Numbered from the stretch's first letter, positions 25,893 to 39,330 are shown. The stretch: DNA of 64,000 bases from Prinsepia uniflora (GCA_032719365.1 CM064873.1:43500332-43564331); one strand, 5' to 3'. Numbers and translations are program-made. Notes: generated by a model from the sequence alone, not told the origin.

Positions 25893-28534
25893 TGTAACGC
25901 TCCGAAAAAATCCAAAAATTGTAAAATATTAAAATAATGTGAAAATGACGTTTTACCCCTAGAGGGACATGACTAAAAGTTGACTTTTTGTTTGGCATAA
26001 TTTTTGTACATTTTTCTAGTACCATTGTGTAGGTCTCGGAATGCTGAACCCGTAGACAGGTGGCACGTCGAAAACGGAGTTCGGATGAAGAAGTTACGGG
26101 GTTGTGAAGTGTAGGGGCAAAATGGTCATTTGTGATCTCAAGGGTAAAATGGTAATTTTATGCAAGGGCTTTAAGTTAAACGGTGCAAGGGCTGATTAAT
26201 CCATTTAATTGCTGATTCAATACCCTTTACCCCAGCTGTGGACACCTGTCTATGTTGAGAAACAACTTAGTGGCACTTGATTGCCATTAGAATTAATTAA
26301 TTCATTTGAATGGATATTAACACATAGTGAGCACAAACACAAACACACAACATCTTCTTCTCCCTTGATCGATCAACTGTCCCAAAGAGTGAGAGATACT
26401 AAACAGAGGAAAAAAAGGGAGGAATTAAGTGAGTACCTGAGTGAAAAGTTGGGAGAAATTGGACTGGGAACCCCTCTGAGAACAAAATACCCGAAAATCA
26501 CCCAACACCAAAAATTGTCGCATTTGAATTCTTGAACGATTTTGATCGCAATTGAGGTGATATTTCATCTTCTGGGAACTAGACGACTCGAACCCAATCA
26601 ACTGGAACGAAAATTGGAGGTGAATTGGTGACGAACAGGCCCTGCAACTGTTCTGAAAATTTGAGCTTGCGTTCGATTACTTGGAGGTAATGATTCGTGA
26701 AATTGATTTCAATTTCGTATTTAGAAGGGACCTAGGATGCTTCTGGTGTCATCAATTGAAAGAAACAGGTTGGTTGTGGATAGAACCCGAGTTAGGACCC
26801 GTCGGGTGTTCGTCTTGAGTCGAGGATTTTGAGGGTTTGTTTGATTAAATTGAAGTCACAGAACTGTAATCTAGATTGAATTAATGCTAATGAGTGAAAT
26901 AACGGGAGGAATTGAGTTCAAATCAAAGGAGATTGCATCGGGTCTGATCGCGGGTTGCAGACCCGTTTATCAGAGAAACGGGCAAGGGAGTAGCACTGTA
27001 GCAGTGCCCTGTTCACGGCGAGTGGCTTTCACGCGCAGCCGCTTGCGGCGGCGCGTGAGGGCGCGTGGCCGGGAATTTCACCTTAGGTCCAACATACTTT
27101 TTGATGTTCTCGATGATACGGACCTATTGGCGTTAGTTTCGGGTCAATCGGATATAAATTGAGGATAGTTTTGTGTATCTGAAGCGTATAGGTTACGTTT
27201 AAATAATATTATTTTATTCCGACGACTAGGAAATTCGTACATAAGATTATATGATACTCTAGTAACCCTATATTACGTGTTTGACAGGCCGAAATATTAT
27301 CGGGACATCGGACGAGAATGAACAGCTCGAATCTGAGCAATCTGGACGGTGTGTGAGTGGACTTTTGTTTTCTACCCTAAATGCATGCATATATGTTTTA
27401 AATACTTTATAATACGATTTGACATGATTTGCTATGATTTATCTTGTGATATGATGAGTTTCGGATTTTGGGAATATTATATTATTTTATATTGCTTTGG
27501 GTACAATTTTCGAGAAAATCATAAAATTGTGATTTTGGGCGATGGCCTGAGATTTGAGATGGATTTTGACTCTGAAATTAAGTTAAGTGATTAAATTGAT
27601 GAAATTGATTTATACATTATATGTTAGCCATCGTGTTATAATTGGATTTGTAGAATTTACTTGTGCTTCGTAAAAACTATATTTCGGGCAGAGGCCCTGT
27701 TGAAATATTGATTTGATTTTGAGATTGAAATGGTTTTGAAATGAGATGATTGGTGATTGTTCCACATGTACCATCCTCTGTGATTTGATGGTCTCCTTCA
27801 TACGTCGTAGATCCTGGAGTAATCACGATCCACTGCCTGGAGATGAGTAGCTCCGAAGGGAGGCTCAGTCTCAGGAGTGTGAGTTTATGATGATATCCTC
27901 CAAACGTCGTTGATCCTGGAGATGATATCACCCCAGACGTCGTTGATCTTGGGGAGGTACTCGGACGTGAGACACCCGAGTTGCACGCGTTGCATTGATA
28001 TCGTGACGGGTTATTGGATATTGAGATTGGATGTTGAGGATGGTGGTATCATGATTGATTTTGAATTGTATTAGCTGTTTTATTTTACCTTTGATTTGTA
28101 TGACTCATGTTTTATGAAATGCATGCATGTTTACAAAACTGGAGGGTAAGACTATTTTTGATAAATGTATTTCTAAAACTTTATTTTCGTCCACTCACAC
28201 CTTTAATGTTTTTATACGCTCCAGGCATGTGCACAGGTACTGAGGCTCGTATCGAGGCAGAAGAATAAACCGACCATTGCGTACTCAAGTATCTGACCGC
28301 GTAGGATTTTGATCTTTGTTTGTAAATATTTCTTATGCTCTGTAAACCGGTTGACTACTGAGGTAGTCAACGGTCCTAAAGCCGTACATATCCCTGGTCT
28401 GACTATGTGTGTTGTTCGTTGTGTTGTGTATCTCTATATATATATCTGAACTTCTTTTGGCCTTTTCACGTTATGGTCAGACGGGAGCAGGATCTTTTAC
28501 GATTATCGAGGGATAATCGGGATGGGTCCTGTCA
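25893..28534 (+). mobile_element. Solo gypsy LTR F
   Basis: 2,642 bp, TGTAACGCTCC to GGGTCCTGTCA, with an exact 5-bp target duplication CTTTT at 25888-25892 and 28535-28539. Module arms are at 27352-27362 and 28189-28199, palindromes at 27381-27390 and 28119-28128, and the 28-nt hairpin at 27030-27057 (13-bp arms, 12 paired). Around 27800-27950 it carries repeats of a GTCGTTGATCCTGGAG-type unit. Confidence 0.93.
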
Positions 28535-28790
28535 CTTTTGGTTTTTCGATGCCCTCCAGGTTTTTGCGGTGCGAGCTGTTGTTAGAGAGATGGAGATATC
28601 ACACACGCGATCCACAATAGGTTTTGTGCACTCTGGGAAGTCCGGAAGATTTTGGACGGTTTGTTTGGGAATCTCTTGTTTGGCTTATGTGTCACATGGA
28701 GGTTGGACGGTTCGCCTTCATGTCGCATGTAAGTTAGACGGGAGTATGGCTTATCCCTTAATCCCGAGGGATTAGGGGTAGGTCGTGTCA

Positions 28791-30377
28791 CAATCTAACT
28801 TAAGCCTAATGTAACTTAGAGTTATGGCTACAGATTAACCATCATTAGCAGAACAATGAAGAGAAGGTGGAAACAAAATCTCTTCATCTCAACCAATAAC
28901 TGCAAACAAGAAAATCGTTCTTCTCTTCATCTACATCTATAAAAGAGACTAAGTTATAAGAGGCTTACCTTTGATTCCAAATCCGTTGTAGCTTAATTTC
29001 AGCTCTGGATTCGACCCTACTCTGAAATCAGTGTTGGTACACTTAACAGGATTATCAAAATCAAACCACAATCAAACATGGAACAACTGTGAACTGAAAT
29101 TATTCAGCATTAATCTTAAATCCTAATAAATATTATTTCACCTTACCATGGAAGATTGAAAGCAGTGCAGGTCCCCCTACTTTTCTTTTCTGGTGAGAGC
29201 TTATTCCTTCCTCAATCGTGAATGGAAATCGCCACTGAGAGTTCTTCTATGACTGAAAATCGACTGAATATTGAAGAACTCTAATAGATCTCGATGAAAA
29301 TCGAATCTACCGATGAATCTCTTTTTGGTTCTCGGTGTTTTTCGCTCAGCTGGAAAAATTTCGCTTTACCTAGCCTCCATCAGTGAAGAGGCGGGATTAT
29401 TGAAAGTTAAAAATGGCAGATTGAAGACAACGACCGTTCTCAATCAGTGAAGAGGTAGGATTATTGAATGTTGAAATCAACAGCGCAGATTGAAGACAAT
29501 GATCGTTCCTTCATTTTGTGGTTTGTTTCTTGATCAATGAATCTTCATGGTTTGTTTCTCGATTCGTGAATCTCCATGGTTGTTCCTTTCAGCAACTGGG
29601 CTTGTTCTTGGTGTTTCGAAAGCTACTCCTTTCGTTCAAGCAGAGAGATCGATCGACCTAATTAATTCGTGGGTGTTTTTTTAAAAATGTGAACAGTAAC
29701 ATGCACGTTTTTGCCTCCTCCAAATTTTGGTTGCCGCTTTCACAGACTTGCCAAATTTTCCATTCCCTCTCTTTCTATGGAAGCTAATAGACAACACTAA
29801 ATTAGAAAAGTGTTGTCTATTAGTTCCCTAAAAAGTGAAATAAATAGGTAGCCAATATTTTTACATGAGCATAGATGACAAATTTAACAAAAACTATCAT
29901 CTTTTAGACTTTTTACATGAGCATAGATGATAGTTTTAATCAAAACTGTCATCTTTTAGAATAAGATGATAGTTTTAATTAAAACTGTCATCTAATAAGT
30001 GTCATCTATCACTAAAAATGACATAGTGTTATATGTGTGATGATGATGCTATAATTATAGTGATTAGAGGAAAAATTATTAGAATTTGGCCTAAGGTTTT
30101 ATGTTGAGGATAATGAACCTTTAAAGAAACTATTGTTATGATAGTGACAATGTTAGGAGGACTTAAGACTAATTCAGAGTGATTATTAAACTATAATGAT
30201 TGATGAATGAAGAATATGTATAGATCTTAAGGATTGGGTTAAAGGTAAGGAAAACAAGAGTCTCTAATTGGTGAGTTCCTCGCCTTGTTAGAAAGTGGGC
30301 TGGATGTGGGCGGTAACCCCGCAAGGTTAAGTGTAGTTTGATTAACTTAATACGATATGGACCTAAATAAAGTTGAT
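28791..30377. other. AT-rich gene-free segment with local repeats
   Basis: No coding signal seen. Near-duplicate stretches around AGTGAAGAGG...GATTATTGAA occur at about 29387 and 29449, and around TGGTTTGTTTCT at about 29521 and 29552. From 29785 to 30030, GACAACAC/GTGTTGTC and GATGATAGTTTTAAT/ATTAAAACTGTCATC form several hairpins; together with CACTA-like starts these hint at a degenerate DNA transposon, without a convincing target duplication. Confidence 0.4.
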
Positions 30378-30458
30378 AATTTCCCTTGTTTGACAATGGT
30401 TTTTAGATGGGAGCAGGACATGTTAGACTTTCTAGAAAATCAGAGATGGGTCCTGTCA
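30378..30458 (+). mobile_element. Gypsy LTR 3'-end scrap
   Basis: It contains CCCTTGTTTGACA, GATGGGAGCAGGACATG and a terminal GATGGGTCCTGTCA, matching the last 80 bases of the long LTRs. Confidence 0.65.
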
Positions 30459-30829
30459 CTGCCAATCCTCAATCAAGCCAGATTTCCCCAGCAGCTAATA
30501 CAAGAATTGCTACAAGAGCATGCCCAAATCCTCAACCAGCAGCAAAGCCATTCACTGCCCCAAGATAATACTCACGTCCAACTCCTCCAACCTCGAGTAC
30601 AATAATTGCCACAAGGACAAACCGAAATGCTACACCAGCAAACCCGTGTCTATTCACTGCACCTAGTACTCCAACAACCACCAACCAACAATTTTCTCCA
30701 ACTCCACCGCCAGCCACTCCCATCACTACCTAGGACACTCATCCAAGTGACAGTTCACAACATCAATCACCCGTTGCAAGTGGAAGGAATATGAGATTTA
30801 AGTTTCCAACAAAACGTGTGAAGAAATAG
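30459..30829 (+). pseudogene. Pro/Thr-rich C-terminal tail of an unidentified protein
   Basis: One frame, with two stops, reads ISPAANTRIATRACPNPQPA, then a Thr/Pro-rich stretch (APSTPTTTNQQFSPTPPPAT), ending in a basic tail MRFKFPTKRVKK and a stop. It looks like the low-complexity C-terminus of a plant transposase-like protein, but I cannot name it. It begins directly at the LTR-end scrap, so the upstream part was probably displaced by that insertion. Confidence 0.3.
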
Positions 30830-33250
30830 TTCGATGGCAGTTCAATTCACTTGTTATTTTGCTTTGCTAACTTTCAAACTATTGTCATCCTGTTTTTTTA
30901 AGTCTTGCATATGAACCTTTAAACAACTTTGATATATGAATGATGACTATGTGATGTTTCTTTCACATATGAAATCACTTGGTATTTTGAGGAATTGGTG
31001 CTCCCTTTGGAATCACTTGATATATGAATGATGACTACGGGATGTTTTTTTTTCACATATAGGAATTGGTGCTTCCATTCATACTAGATAGAAAATTATT
31101 TGCATACAAATCTTACATATTTCCACAATCCACCAAATAAACTTTCACATATTACAAAACACTAAACATGAAAATCATGATTGAAGTTGATTGTGAAGGA
31201 TTGAGGATAATCTAATACATAGCTAAAGTGAACGATTGAAGATGATTCCAACCACTAAGACCTAACCCAGAGTGCAGTCTAAAGCCTAGTCACCTTCCTC
31301 TTCTCATTCAACAGTTACTCTTCACATCTATCAAGTTTCCTTCCCGGAATGATTGTCGTTGATCTCTTACACATTTTCGGATCAAACCACTCCCAAACAT
31401 CACAACCCACAACTCTTCTTCTACCTCTACCTTGTCCAATCCGCAACAAAACACATTACAAATTCATAAAAAAAAAATCACCAATCCATCAAAACAACAA
31501 GTGGAGAAAGAAAATGAGTTTCATATTCTTCTCATTAACCGAAACCTATAGAAAACTAAAACCTACAAAAGCCATCTGTAGAAACATAACACATCACCCA
31601 TAAACCATAACTGAGGAACAAACCTAGGAATGAATACGAAAATGAAGCAAGGAACAAAGCTAGAACCGTAGTCGGAAACGAAGTCATAAGCCTTCAATCA
31701 AACCCAGAAACATAACCCTAAAGCTATAAACAAAAGAAAGATAAACGAAAATTGAAACCCATTACCAATTATCTTAGCATCTGGACAGACGACAAACTTT
31801 ATTCCTGTGTTTTCATCCGTTCATGACGTTTTCATTCTCCCCATCTTCCCGCAAAAACATCTTCGCGGGTGGTGATTTGCACTCTCGCTCTCCTCCATAC
31901 TTGATTCTAACTACAAATTGATTAAAGATGATGAAGTCTTGTGGTTCACAAATGTTTATAAAGCTCTAATTCACACGATTTTGGTGGGATAAGAGATGAA
32001 ATTTTCAAAATCCCCCCCCTAGGGTTGCACTATTGCCTCAATTGGGGCTATTTTTGCCGCCCAACTCCAACTTCAACCTCTATCCTTTCCATTGAAGTAT
32101 TGCCATATAGGTGCCACATAAGCACAACTGACGCCGTTACTACCATGTCGTAATGATTTGGAGCAACGGAGATAACAAAATGGGGATTCTAGCAGTACAT
32201 TGCAACGATTTTGGATTATGGGAGCAAATTAAGATTGAGTGTCTAATTAGGGGACAGTGCATTTTAAGTAATAAGTCTTAAAAATAAAAGTTGGACCAAT
32301 GCATTGTTTTTTTTTAATGGACAATGCATTTTTTTTAATGGACAATGCATTGTTTTTTTAATGGACCATGCATTGTTGCACACACCAATAAAACCTTATA
32401 AATAAAAACATAAAACTCAGACATATACACAGATAGAGGTAGACACGTATCCGTTAAAACCGCTAATCGATCTGCTTCAAAATGTTATTTATCCAATGGT
32501 TTAGGTTTGACGGGATAAAAGTCAAACAGTTTGAGAATTCAAACCGTTCCGTTATAAACGGTTTGGATTTGGATTTTCATTTTGGAAATCCGTTAAATCC
32601 AAACCGAAATGTTAAATTCAAACCGAACTGTTAAAGAATATATTAATTTTTATTAATTTTAAATATATTATTAATATAAAGTAAAAATAATAAGATACCT
32701 AGATTTATTCATATAAAGACATGTATACCCATATAAGAGGATAATAAAAGATTAGTAAATAGTAATGTTTGTTTGGTAAATCTTAATATAGTGATAATAT
32801 TTGCAATACAATCTTTACTAAACTTAATATATAAAATTTTGAGTATTTATTTATTTATTTTGTCTCTTTTTTTATCCTTAATTTTTTTTTTATTCCTAAA
32901 CGGTTTCAAACCGTTTTAATTCAAACCAAACCGTTGCTAACGGTTTGGATCAAAACGGTTTTATTTATAATTTTAAAAAATCTAAATCGTATCAAACCGT
33001 TAAAATTTTAACAGTTTGAATTTGAATATTTTCAATATTTATATGTGACCGCACTCTGCCCACCGTCATACACAAAAACCAAAATGGTTTTTAAGCAGCG
33101 TGCATATCACCGTCCTGGACTCCTGGTCGCATTTTCCCCCACTAAGTTCCTAAATTACACATATGTCCCTCAACATCTCTGAAGGCGCGAGGTATTAGTT
33201 TTTGCCTTACGCCTTCTTTGTGTATTTTCCAGGAAATCAGTCAAAATCTT
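30830..33250. other. Gene-free AT-rich segment with tandem repeats
   Basis: A near-tandem duplication of TATATGAATGATGACTA...GGAATTGGTGCT occurs at about 30932-31000 and 31021-31075. About four imperfect copies of an ATGGACAATGCATT-plus-T-run unit lie at 32292-32377. A patch rich in AAACCGTT / AACGGTTT words in both orientations (about 32450-33020) is probably a decayed MITE or hAT-like element. The 3' end may include the 5' UTR of TGD2. No gene is recognised. Confidence 0.45.
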
Positions 33251-33771
33251 AGCAGCACTTTCCATGTCAGAAATCTCCCAGACGCCGGAAACAATCGATT
33301 ACCAGATTCCCCAAGTCCTAGCACTAAGGTAATCACTACTCCTTTTCCCTTCATAGTTTGATTCTGTTCTAAATTTCAAGTATGTTTTCGGGTTTAGGCC
33401 CACTGTTGTCTGTTTGGTTACCGAGAAAATATGGGAAACAAAACAGAAATGATGCACTTAGCGACTTTCATTTCGCATATCTTTTTGCATCTTGATTCTG
33501 GGTACTCCCTTTTAATTGATTTTAATTCCCTTCCCTCACTACTAATCTACTAATAGAGCATTCTCAATTTTGGGAAATGACGATTTTGATGCTGACCCTT
33601 TATTTTTCTATTTTTCCCCAGGGAGTTATAAATTGCTTTGAAGTTTCAGCAGCTCAGCTTCATGTATGAGCAAAACCCATTTCTAGATTCTGACGAAAGA
33701 GAACTCATTTCTGCATTCTTCTAGACTGTATTCCGATATTTTTCTACATTGTTTTCGAGACATATCAAAAG

Positions 33772-36700
33772 ATGATAGGGAATTGTTTGTCCCAAGTCTC
33801 ATCATGCCCCACGGTCTTATCTTTTTCAAGCATTTCTTCAAATAGTTTGCCTTATCTTCCTTCAAGATCACCAGCCAAATTAACCCGGATAAGAGCAACA
33901 TCTGCTGATTCAGGACACAGTCCACGACCATCCTCTACTTCGGAAAAAAAGAATCCACTTTCAGTTGTTTTGGATGTTCCTCGGACTATTTGGAGGCAAA
34001 CATTGCGACCGTTGAGTGATTTTGGGTTTGGTCGCAGAAGCATATGGGAAGGCGGGGTAGGTTTATTTCTAGTTTCAGGTGCAGTTCTCCTTGCACTCAG
34101 TTTGGCTTGGTTGAGAGGGTATCAATTGCGGTCTAGATTCAGGAAATACTTTGCTGTCTTTGAATTTACTCAAGCTTGTGGAATATCCACTGGAACACCA
34201 GTCAGGATTAGGGGGGTCAATGTAGGCAATGTTATCCGTGTTAACTCTTCCTTGGAAAGTATTGAAGCAGTTGTTGAGGTGTGTTTCTGTATCATAATTT
34301 TTTTTTAATGCAAATACAATATATTCTCACATCTCCATCTTGACAATGTGATTACTGCTTGTGTAGGTTGAAGATGATAAAACTGTCATACCTAGAAACT
34401 CACTGATTGAGGTAAATCAGTCAGGGCTTCTCATGGAAACTAGAATTGACATTACACCTAGAGATCCAATTCCAAATATTTCAGTCGGGCCTCTTGATCC
34501 AGAATGTGACAAAGAAGCTCTGATTGTATGTGATAGACAAAAGATGAGAGGATATCAGGGGGTAAGTTTAGATGCATTGGTAGGTATATTCACCCGTCTT
34601 GGACGTGAAGCGGAGGAGATTGGTTTGGCAAATTCATATGCACTCGCTCAACGGGTTGCCTCTGTGATAGAAGAGGCAAAACCACTGCTTATAAAGGTGT
34701 GATGTGCCCTCTTCTGTTTTTTTGTATCAATGTTGATCTGGATAATTAGAACCATTCATTGACTTGTTTTAAGACAAGGACCTATCTGTTTCAGAGTTTA
34801 CTGGGGCTGCATCCATTTCTGCCGAGTTAGAACGGAAAAAATTGTAGCCACTTTGATGAAAAAATGCAGAATTTGATTTTCCTAGGTACACCCTGTGCAT
34901 TTGTTTTAGGTCCTGGAAGATATCATTGACATGTCACAACGGAAAAACTGAAATAGGAGTTTACATATCTTTCAGTCTTCTGGGACTGCGTATCTATTAA
35001 ATAAGGTTTTTTTTGTCTGATCTTTTAAGTAGAAGTAGTAGTCTTTAATGATATCAAAATCTGTTTAGAATGGGTAATTTTCCAATAGGATGATCATGGT
35101 ATATATGTCCTTTTGGTTTAATAGATTGATAATTCATGATTTCTTTTTATCGGAGATTGTTAATTCATGATTAGAGTCGTTCAGGAAATTGTGAAGCTTT
35201 CTGAAAGAATTGGTTTAAGTTAATCCAGGAGTCTAAACTTACACAAAGGAGGTTGTTGACTCCCTGATGGATGCCTTTTGGCATTAAGGGACAACATAGG
35301 TTTCCCCTTTCAGAGCGTTGAATAGAAATCAAACTTCTAATATATAGTCTCTGGTTGCTATGAGGCTATGAAATCCATATATTCTGATCCCTATGAGTGT
35401 TATATAGAAATCAAACTTCTAACATATAGTCTCTGGTTGCTAGTGCATAACTTTAGTAGTCACAACCGGATTACATCATGGCATAAAAGGATTTGTAATT
35501 CACCAAAAGCTAAAATGGTGATGTATATATTTCTTTCTCTTTTACTGATATAGTAGCAATCCTTTCTGCTGTTGGTATGCTGGAACTGGTGTCAATTTGG
35601 CATAATAAGAACTTTCAGCAAAGCCATTTAATAAGAACTTTCAGCAAAGCCATTTAATAAGAACTTTCAGCAAAGCCATTTAATAAGAACTTTCAGCAAA
35701 GCCATTTGGCTGGAGGTATAATAGTTATTAACAAGTTTATATATTACCTTATTCGTGTCCTATGTTAAATATTAATATGTGTATATATTGCAGCATTCAT
35801 TTATGTCTTCTGGCCGTTTGCATTGATTTACACTGGGTGTGACTTGTTTCTCGTTATTCTAAGTTTCATTTGTGCCATAATCTAATATGTTCTCATGCAC
35901 AAGTATTTGGCTTTGATGTAGTGATCTCTCAGATACAAGCCATGGCTGAAGATATTCAACCTTTGTTGTCAGAGTTTCGGGAGAGTGGACTCCTGATGGA
36001 AGTTGATAGTTTGACCAGAAGCCTTGCACAAGCCTTGGAGGATGTGAGGTGAATTGTCTCAGTCTACCTATATTGAGCGCTCTCATCACTCTTCACCAAT
36101 TGTATAAGATATTCTTTTCTTATGATATATGGCTAACTTCTCTTAGAGGACTTCTTATATGGGTAGTTTAGCACAGCATACAATGTCTATTGCAATAGTT
36201 GAAAATTCATTATATGGAAAACTTCTCTTGGAGGACTTCTTATATAGATAATTAGAACTGCATACAAAGTATATTGCAATAGTTTGAAATTCATGCCAAA
36301 GATTTTTACATGACGGTGATTTCTCTCCTTTTTATCTTTGTTTCTGTAGTGCTTATCTTATTTAATAATCTAGTAATTCCATCTATTTATCTTTATGGCG
36401 ATGTTTGTTTGACGTTTTCAAAGTAAATGTTTCTGAACAACATTCTAATTCTGAACTCTCTCATCATATTTAGTGATACTGGAGATATGAAAAATATGCT
36501 GTGTAGGTCATAGTACACATTAAGGAGTTATGTGCTTGGCCTGAAATTTTTTCTAATGATGCTGTAGATTCAAAATTCATCCCTACCAAAGCTGGTTTGT
36601 ATTGTCCCTCCAAAGCTGGTTTGTATTGTCCCTCCAAGCACTCCCTTCAGTCCGGTCCACCGTCACCACTTACTTCCCTTACATTGCTGATTCATTCTCC

Positions 36701-37597
36701 TCCATCACTACACTTTGCTTTTGTTACCATCTTTGTGCAGTGCTGTCTGCTGGTAGCACTTTGTTATGCTTCCCTACCTGTTCATCATGTTCCTTTTCAT
36801 CTGGAGCTTAGAATTTAGATGAAAGTGTTCTCGTCAGCTGTTACATTGAATCATCATCATGTACTATGCTCCTAATTTTGCTAGCAAGATGCCTGTCTTT
36901 TCTTTGAGATGAAAGTATTTACACATGGTAGGACTTAAGAAAAAAATTTGATTTAGGGCCTGTCTGGGAATGCTTTCAGAAGGGTTAAGGACTCTAGGTA
37001 ATTAAAAGCGTTTTTGGTAATGTTTAATAGAAATGGCTAAAAGTATTCATCGGAAGTGCTTTCAAATGTATTTACAGGAAGCATTTAGATGTGTAATAAT
37101 TAATTTTTTTTTTTGAGAAAATTTCTAGATACTGACTTGGGTGATGGGGAAATAAATTTTGCGTCGGAATTTTTAATTTTTCGTGTTATACAGATTACTT
37201 CATTGAAGGTTGAAAAATCATAGAAAATCTTGGTTGATTAGAGGCTTATAATAGTAATACTGTATCATTTTCTGCAGACGGGTGCATTCATCTATAATGG
37301 TGCCTGAGAATACAGAACTGATTCAGAAATCTGTATACTCTTTGATTTTCACCTTGAAGAATATTGAGGTAATCCTAATTACAAAGTGCTTAGGTTTTCT
37401 TTCTTTTTCTCACTTTTCATGGATTATTCTTCTCTAGAATTAATCTCTTTCATATCTATCTGCTTTCTTGTTTTAATTTTTTAATCATTCGCTCACCATT
37501 GCAGAATATAAGCTCTGATATTCTGGGATTCACGGGTGATGAGGCTACAAGAAAAAATTTGAAGTTACTGATCAAGTCTCTCAGCAGGCTATTATGA
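33772..37597 (+). CDS. TGD2: TGD2, MlaD/MCE-domain lipid transporter subunit
   Basis: Five coding exons with GT-AG introns: 33772-34278, 34367-34696, 35933-36048, 37278-37368 and 37505-37597, giving 378 codons plus TGA, the usual length for TGD2. The N-terminus is Ser/Thr/Arg-rich like a plastid transit peptide (residues 1 to about 45). A single membrane segment lies at about 93-115 (VGLFLVSGAVLLALSLAWL), followed by an MCE/MlaD domain (about 122-205, with GTPVRIRGVNVGNV) and a helical C-terminus ending SRLL. In Arabidopsis, TGD2 is the substrate-binding subunit of the TGD1-2-3 ABC importer in the inner chloroplast envelope. It binds phosphatidic acid and carries ER-derived lipid for galactolipid synthesis. 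The frame is intact. Exon boundaries are inferred from splice sites and family similarity, not transcripts. Confidence 0.93.
35605..35707. repeat. 26-bp minisatellite, four copies, in TGD2 intron 2
   Basis: Tandem units of ATAAGAACTTTCAGCAAAGC plus ATTTA, virtually identical. The same intron (34697-35932) also repeats a GAAATCAAACTTCTAA...TCTCTGGTTGCT stretch at about 35326 and 35408. Confidence 0.9.
36131..36292. repeat. Tandem duplication in TGD2 intron 3
   Basis: Two diverged copies of about 90 bp, each starting AACTTCTCTT(A/G)GAGGACTTC and containing TATTGCAATAGTT. No coding role. Confidence 0.7.
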
Positions 37598-38399
37598 AGA
37601 CTGAAAGGTGGACGTAGGATAGTTGCTTACCATAGTTAAGTTGATACCAAAAAGTTGTTTCTAGTAACCGTATAGTGGGGATGGGAGAAAATGAAGCGTG
37701 GCTCTTCATTGTTCTTCCTATTTCTTTTTTCTTTTTTGAGTGCACAAAGAGGTTTCATTTCCAGAGCTACATTTGCATTCTCTAATTCTGGTCGGTTTCA
37801 ATATTTTGTTGATGTTTTCTCATTACCTAATCAGATAAGAAGTGGCTGATGGTTTTTCTGCGGATGCGCTGTTGCTATCAGAAACCTTTAATTCTGTGTT
37901 GAAAATGTTGGTTCTGAGTATTACTCTTTGTTGGCTTTTAGCTTTATCTGCTTGAGTGTTGATGTGTTGAGTTATTCGAATTTCTATGATAGGGAATTGT
38001 TTCAGATAGGGAATTGTTTCAGTTTGTCACTGGACCTAATAACCTAGTTGCAATGGTGCTTAATTGTGGTTTCTTGGCCAGTCTGTTGATAAGGTGAGAT
38101 CCCCATAGGCCATATCTTTTAACTGCTGGTCTGAGTAATGTGGTTGTCGGAGAAACCCAAGACGTAGTTGAATATTTCATATCAAATGTTCGCTCGCAGG
38201 TTCTGAGATTCCGGGGAGATAGAAATAGAAGGTTGAATGTCAGAATCTCAGTATCAACTCCATTTCCTCTGAATCTCAGTTTTGTGATTCTGATGTTAAG
38301 TAATGCGGGTGTTAAAAGTAAATGCTTTCGTACCGTGAACTATGTGATCCTCTTTGTGAGTTGAAAATTAAAATGAAGAAAGTACATAATAAAATTTTG
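37598..38399. other. TGD2 downstream region
   Basis: AT-rich sequence holding the presumed 3' UTR. A direct repeat of GATAGGGAATTGTTTCAG lies at about 37989-38022. No gene seen. Confidence 0.4.
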
Positions 38400-39330
38400 G
38401 CGGGTACGTCCGTCACTGAGATGCACGAGTTCTTCTCGTCTTTCTCGTTGCTGTAGTGGGATTGTTTCGAACTCCAGGCGACTCGTTCGTTGGAGCGAGA
38501 GCGAGTGGGAGTGCTCTGAAAAGTTGCTTCTCTAGCACGCCACACCCCATAAATGATGGATTGACAGTTGCAGACGATGCTGAATTCTAGTTCCGTGGGT
38601 GTAGCTCTCCTTATCAGAGTCGCTTAGCAAGGTGTCATGGGATATCATCTGACACCAGACATACTCCCTCCAGGGGCGTGATGGGACATCCTCCAGGCTC
38701 CAGCTCGTTATAAGGTGCATTGCACCTTCTAGATGCTCGAAAAGCTCCACGTTCCACCAAAAGTGGTTGCGAAAGTTTCCGACTGGGCATGAACCTGATT
38801 GCTCGGTTGCTTGACTTACTGCCATAGACTGGGGAGGAGGGCGGGTTGAGCGTCAAGACATTCGCATATGATGCGTGATATGTCGAGACGCATGCCCTGG
38901 GCTTCGGCAATGACGTCCTACGAGGCGCTCTTCGCGAGTTGGGGTATGCGGTATGCCCCTTGCATCCTGTAAGTCGTCCATAAGCCTCCTAAAGTCAGCT
39001 TTTGCAGGTTGCAAGTTTGCAGTTTCCCGGGATGCTTCTCCCAACATATGTCCATCCATGCCCTGAAAAATGATTGCAAACACCAAATGTGGGAGGAAGA
39101 TTATTGTTAGGAAGTGCGTCGACCTGGGGCACCATCGGCTAAAAGGGTGCCGAGATCGAGAAAAGGCACTGACGGTTGTGGTTAGGAGGTTATGGCCGGT
39201 TGCTGCACTGGTAGCAACCCAAGAGGAGGCTCGGTTGCTCCTCCTGTATCTCAGCGAGCGGGCTTGCTCTCCTTGAATCGCTGGCGAATCTGTCCGTCTG
39301 GGTTGTTCTTCACATTCTTGCTATGGATGA
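38400..39330 (-). other. GC-richer degenerate repeat, possibly retroelement-derived
   Basis: This block is clearly more GC-rich than its surroundings and its minus strand has short open frames (for example MDGHMLGEASRETANLQPAK). A GGTGCCCCAGGTCGACG stretch on the minus strand (about 39120-39136) resembles the start of a gypsy interior. I could not match a Gag domain, so the assignment is tentative. Confidence 0.3.

Larger units (their letters stand above)
21010..28790 (+). mobile_element. Gypsy LTR D, interrupted by solo LTRs E and F
   Basis: It begins TGTAACGACCC at 21010 and ends GGTCGTGTCA at 28790. Removing E, F, their duplications and an inverted scrap (about 21148-21367) leaves about 2.6 kb, a normal length for this family. 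Its module arms are at 22685-22694 (TGTGAGTGGG) and 25875-25885, with palindromes at 22714-22723 and 25798-25807 and TTTAAAG hairpins at 23053-23240. Flanks AGATT and CAATC do not match and no primer site follows, so it is not a clean solo insertion. Confidence 0.72.

Noticed and set aside
17735..28790. One element with LTR C as 5' LTR and D as 3' LTR
   Set aside because: C and D are different subfamilies, no polypurine tract precedes 21010 and the outer 5-bp flanks do not match.
29785..30050. Complete CACTA transposon
   Set aside because: CACTA-like start and hairpins are present, but there is no matching 3-bp duplication or inverted TAGTG end.
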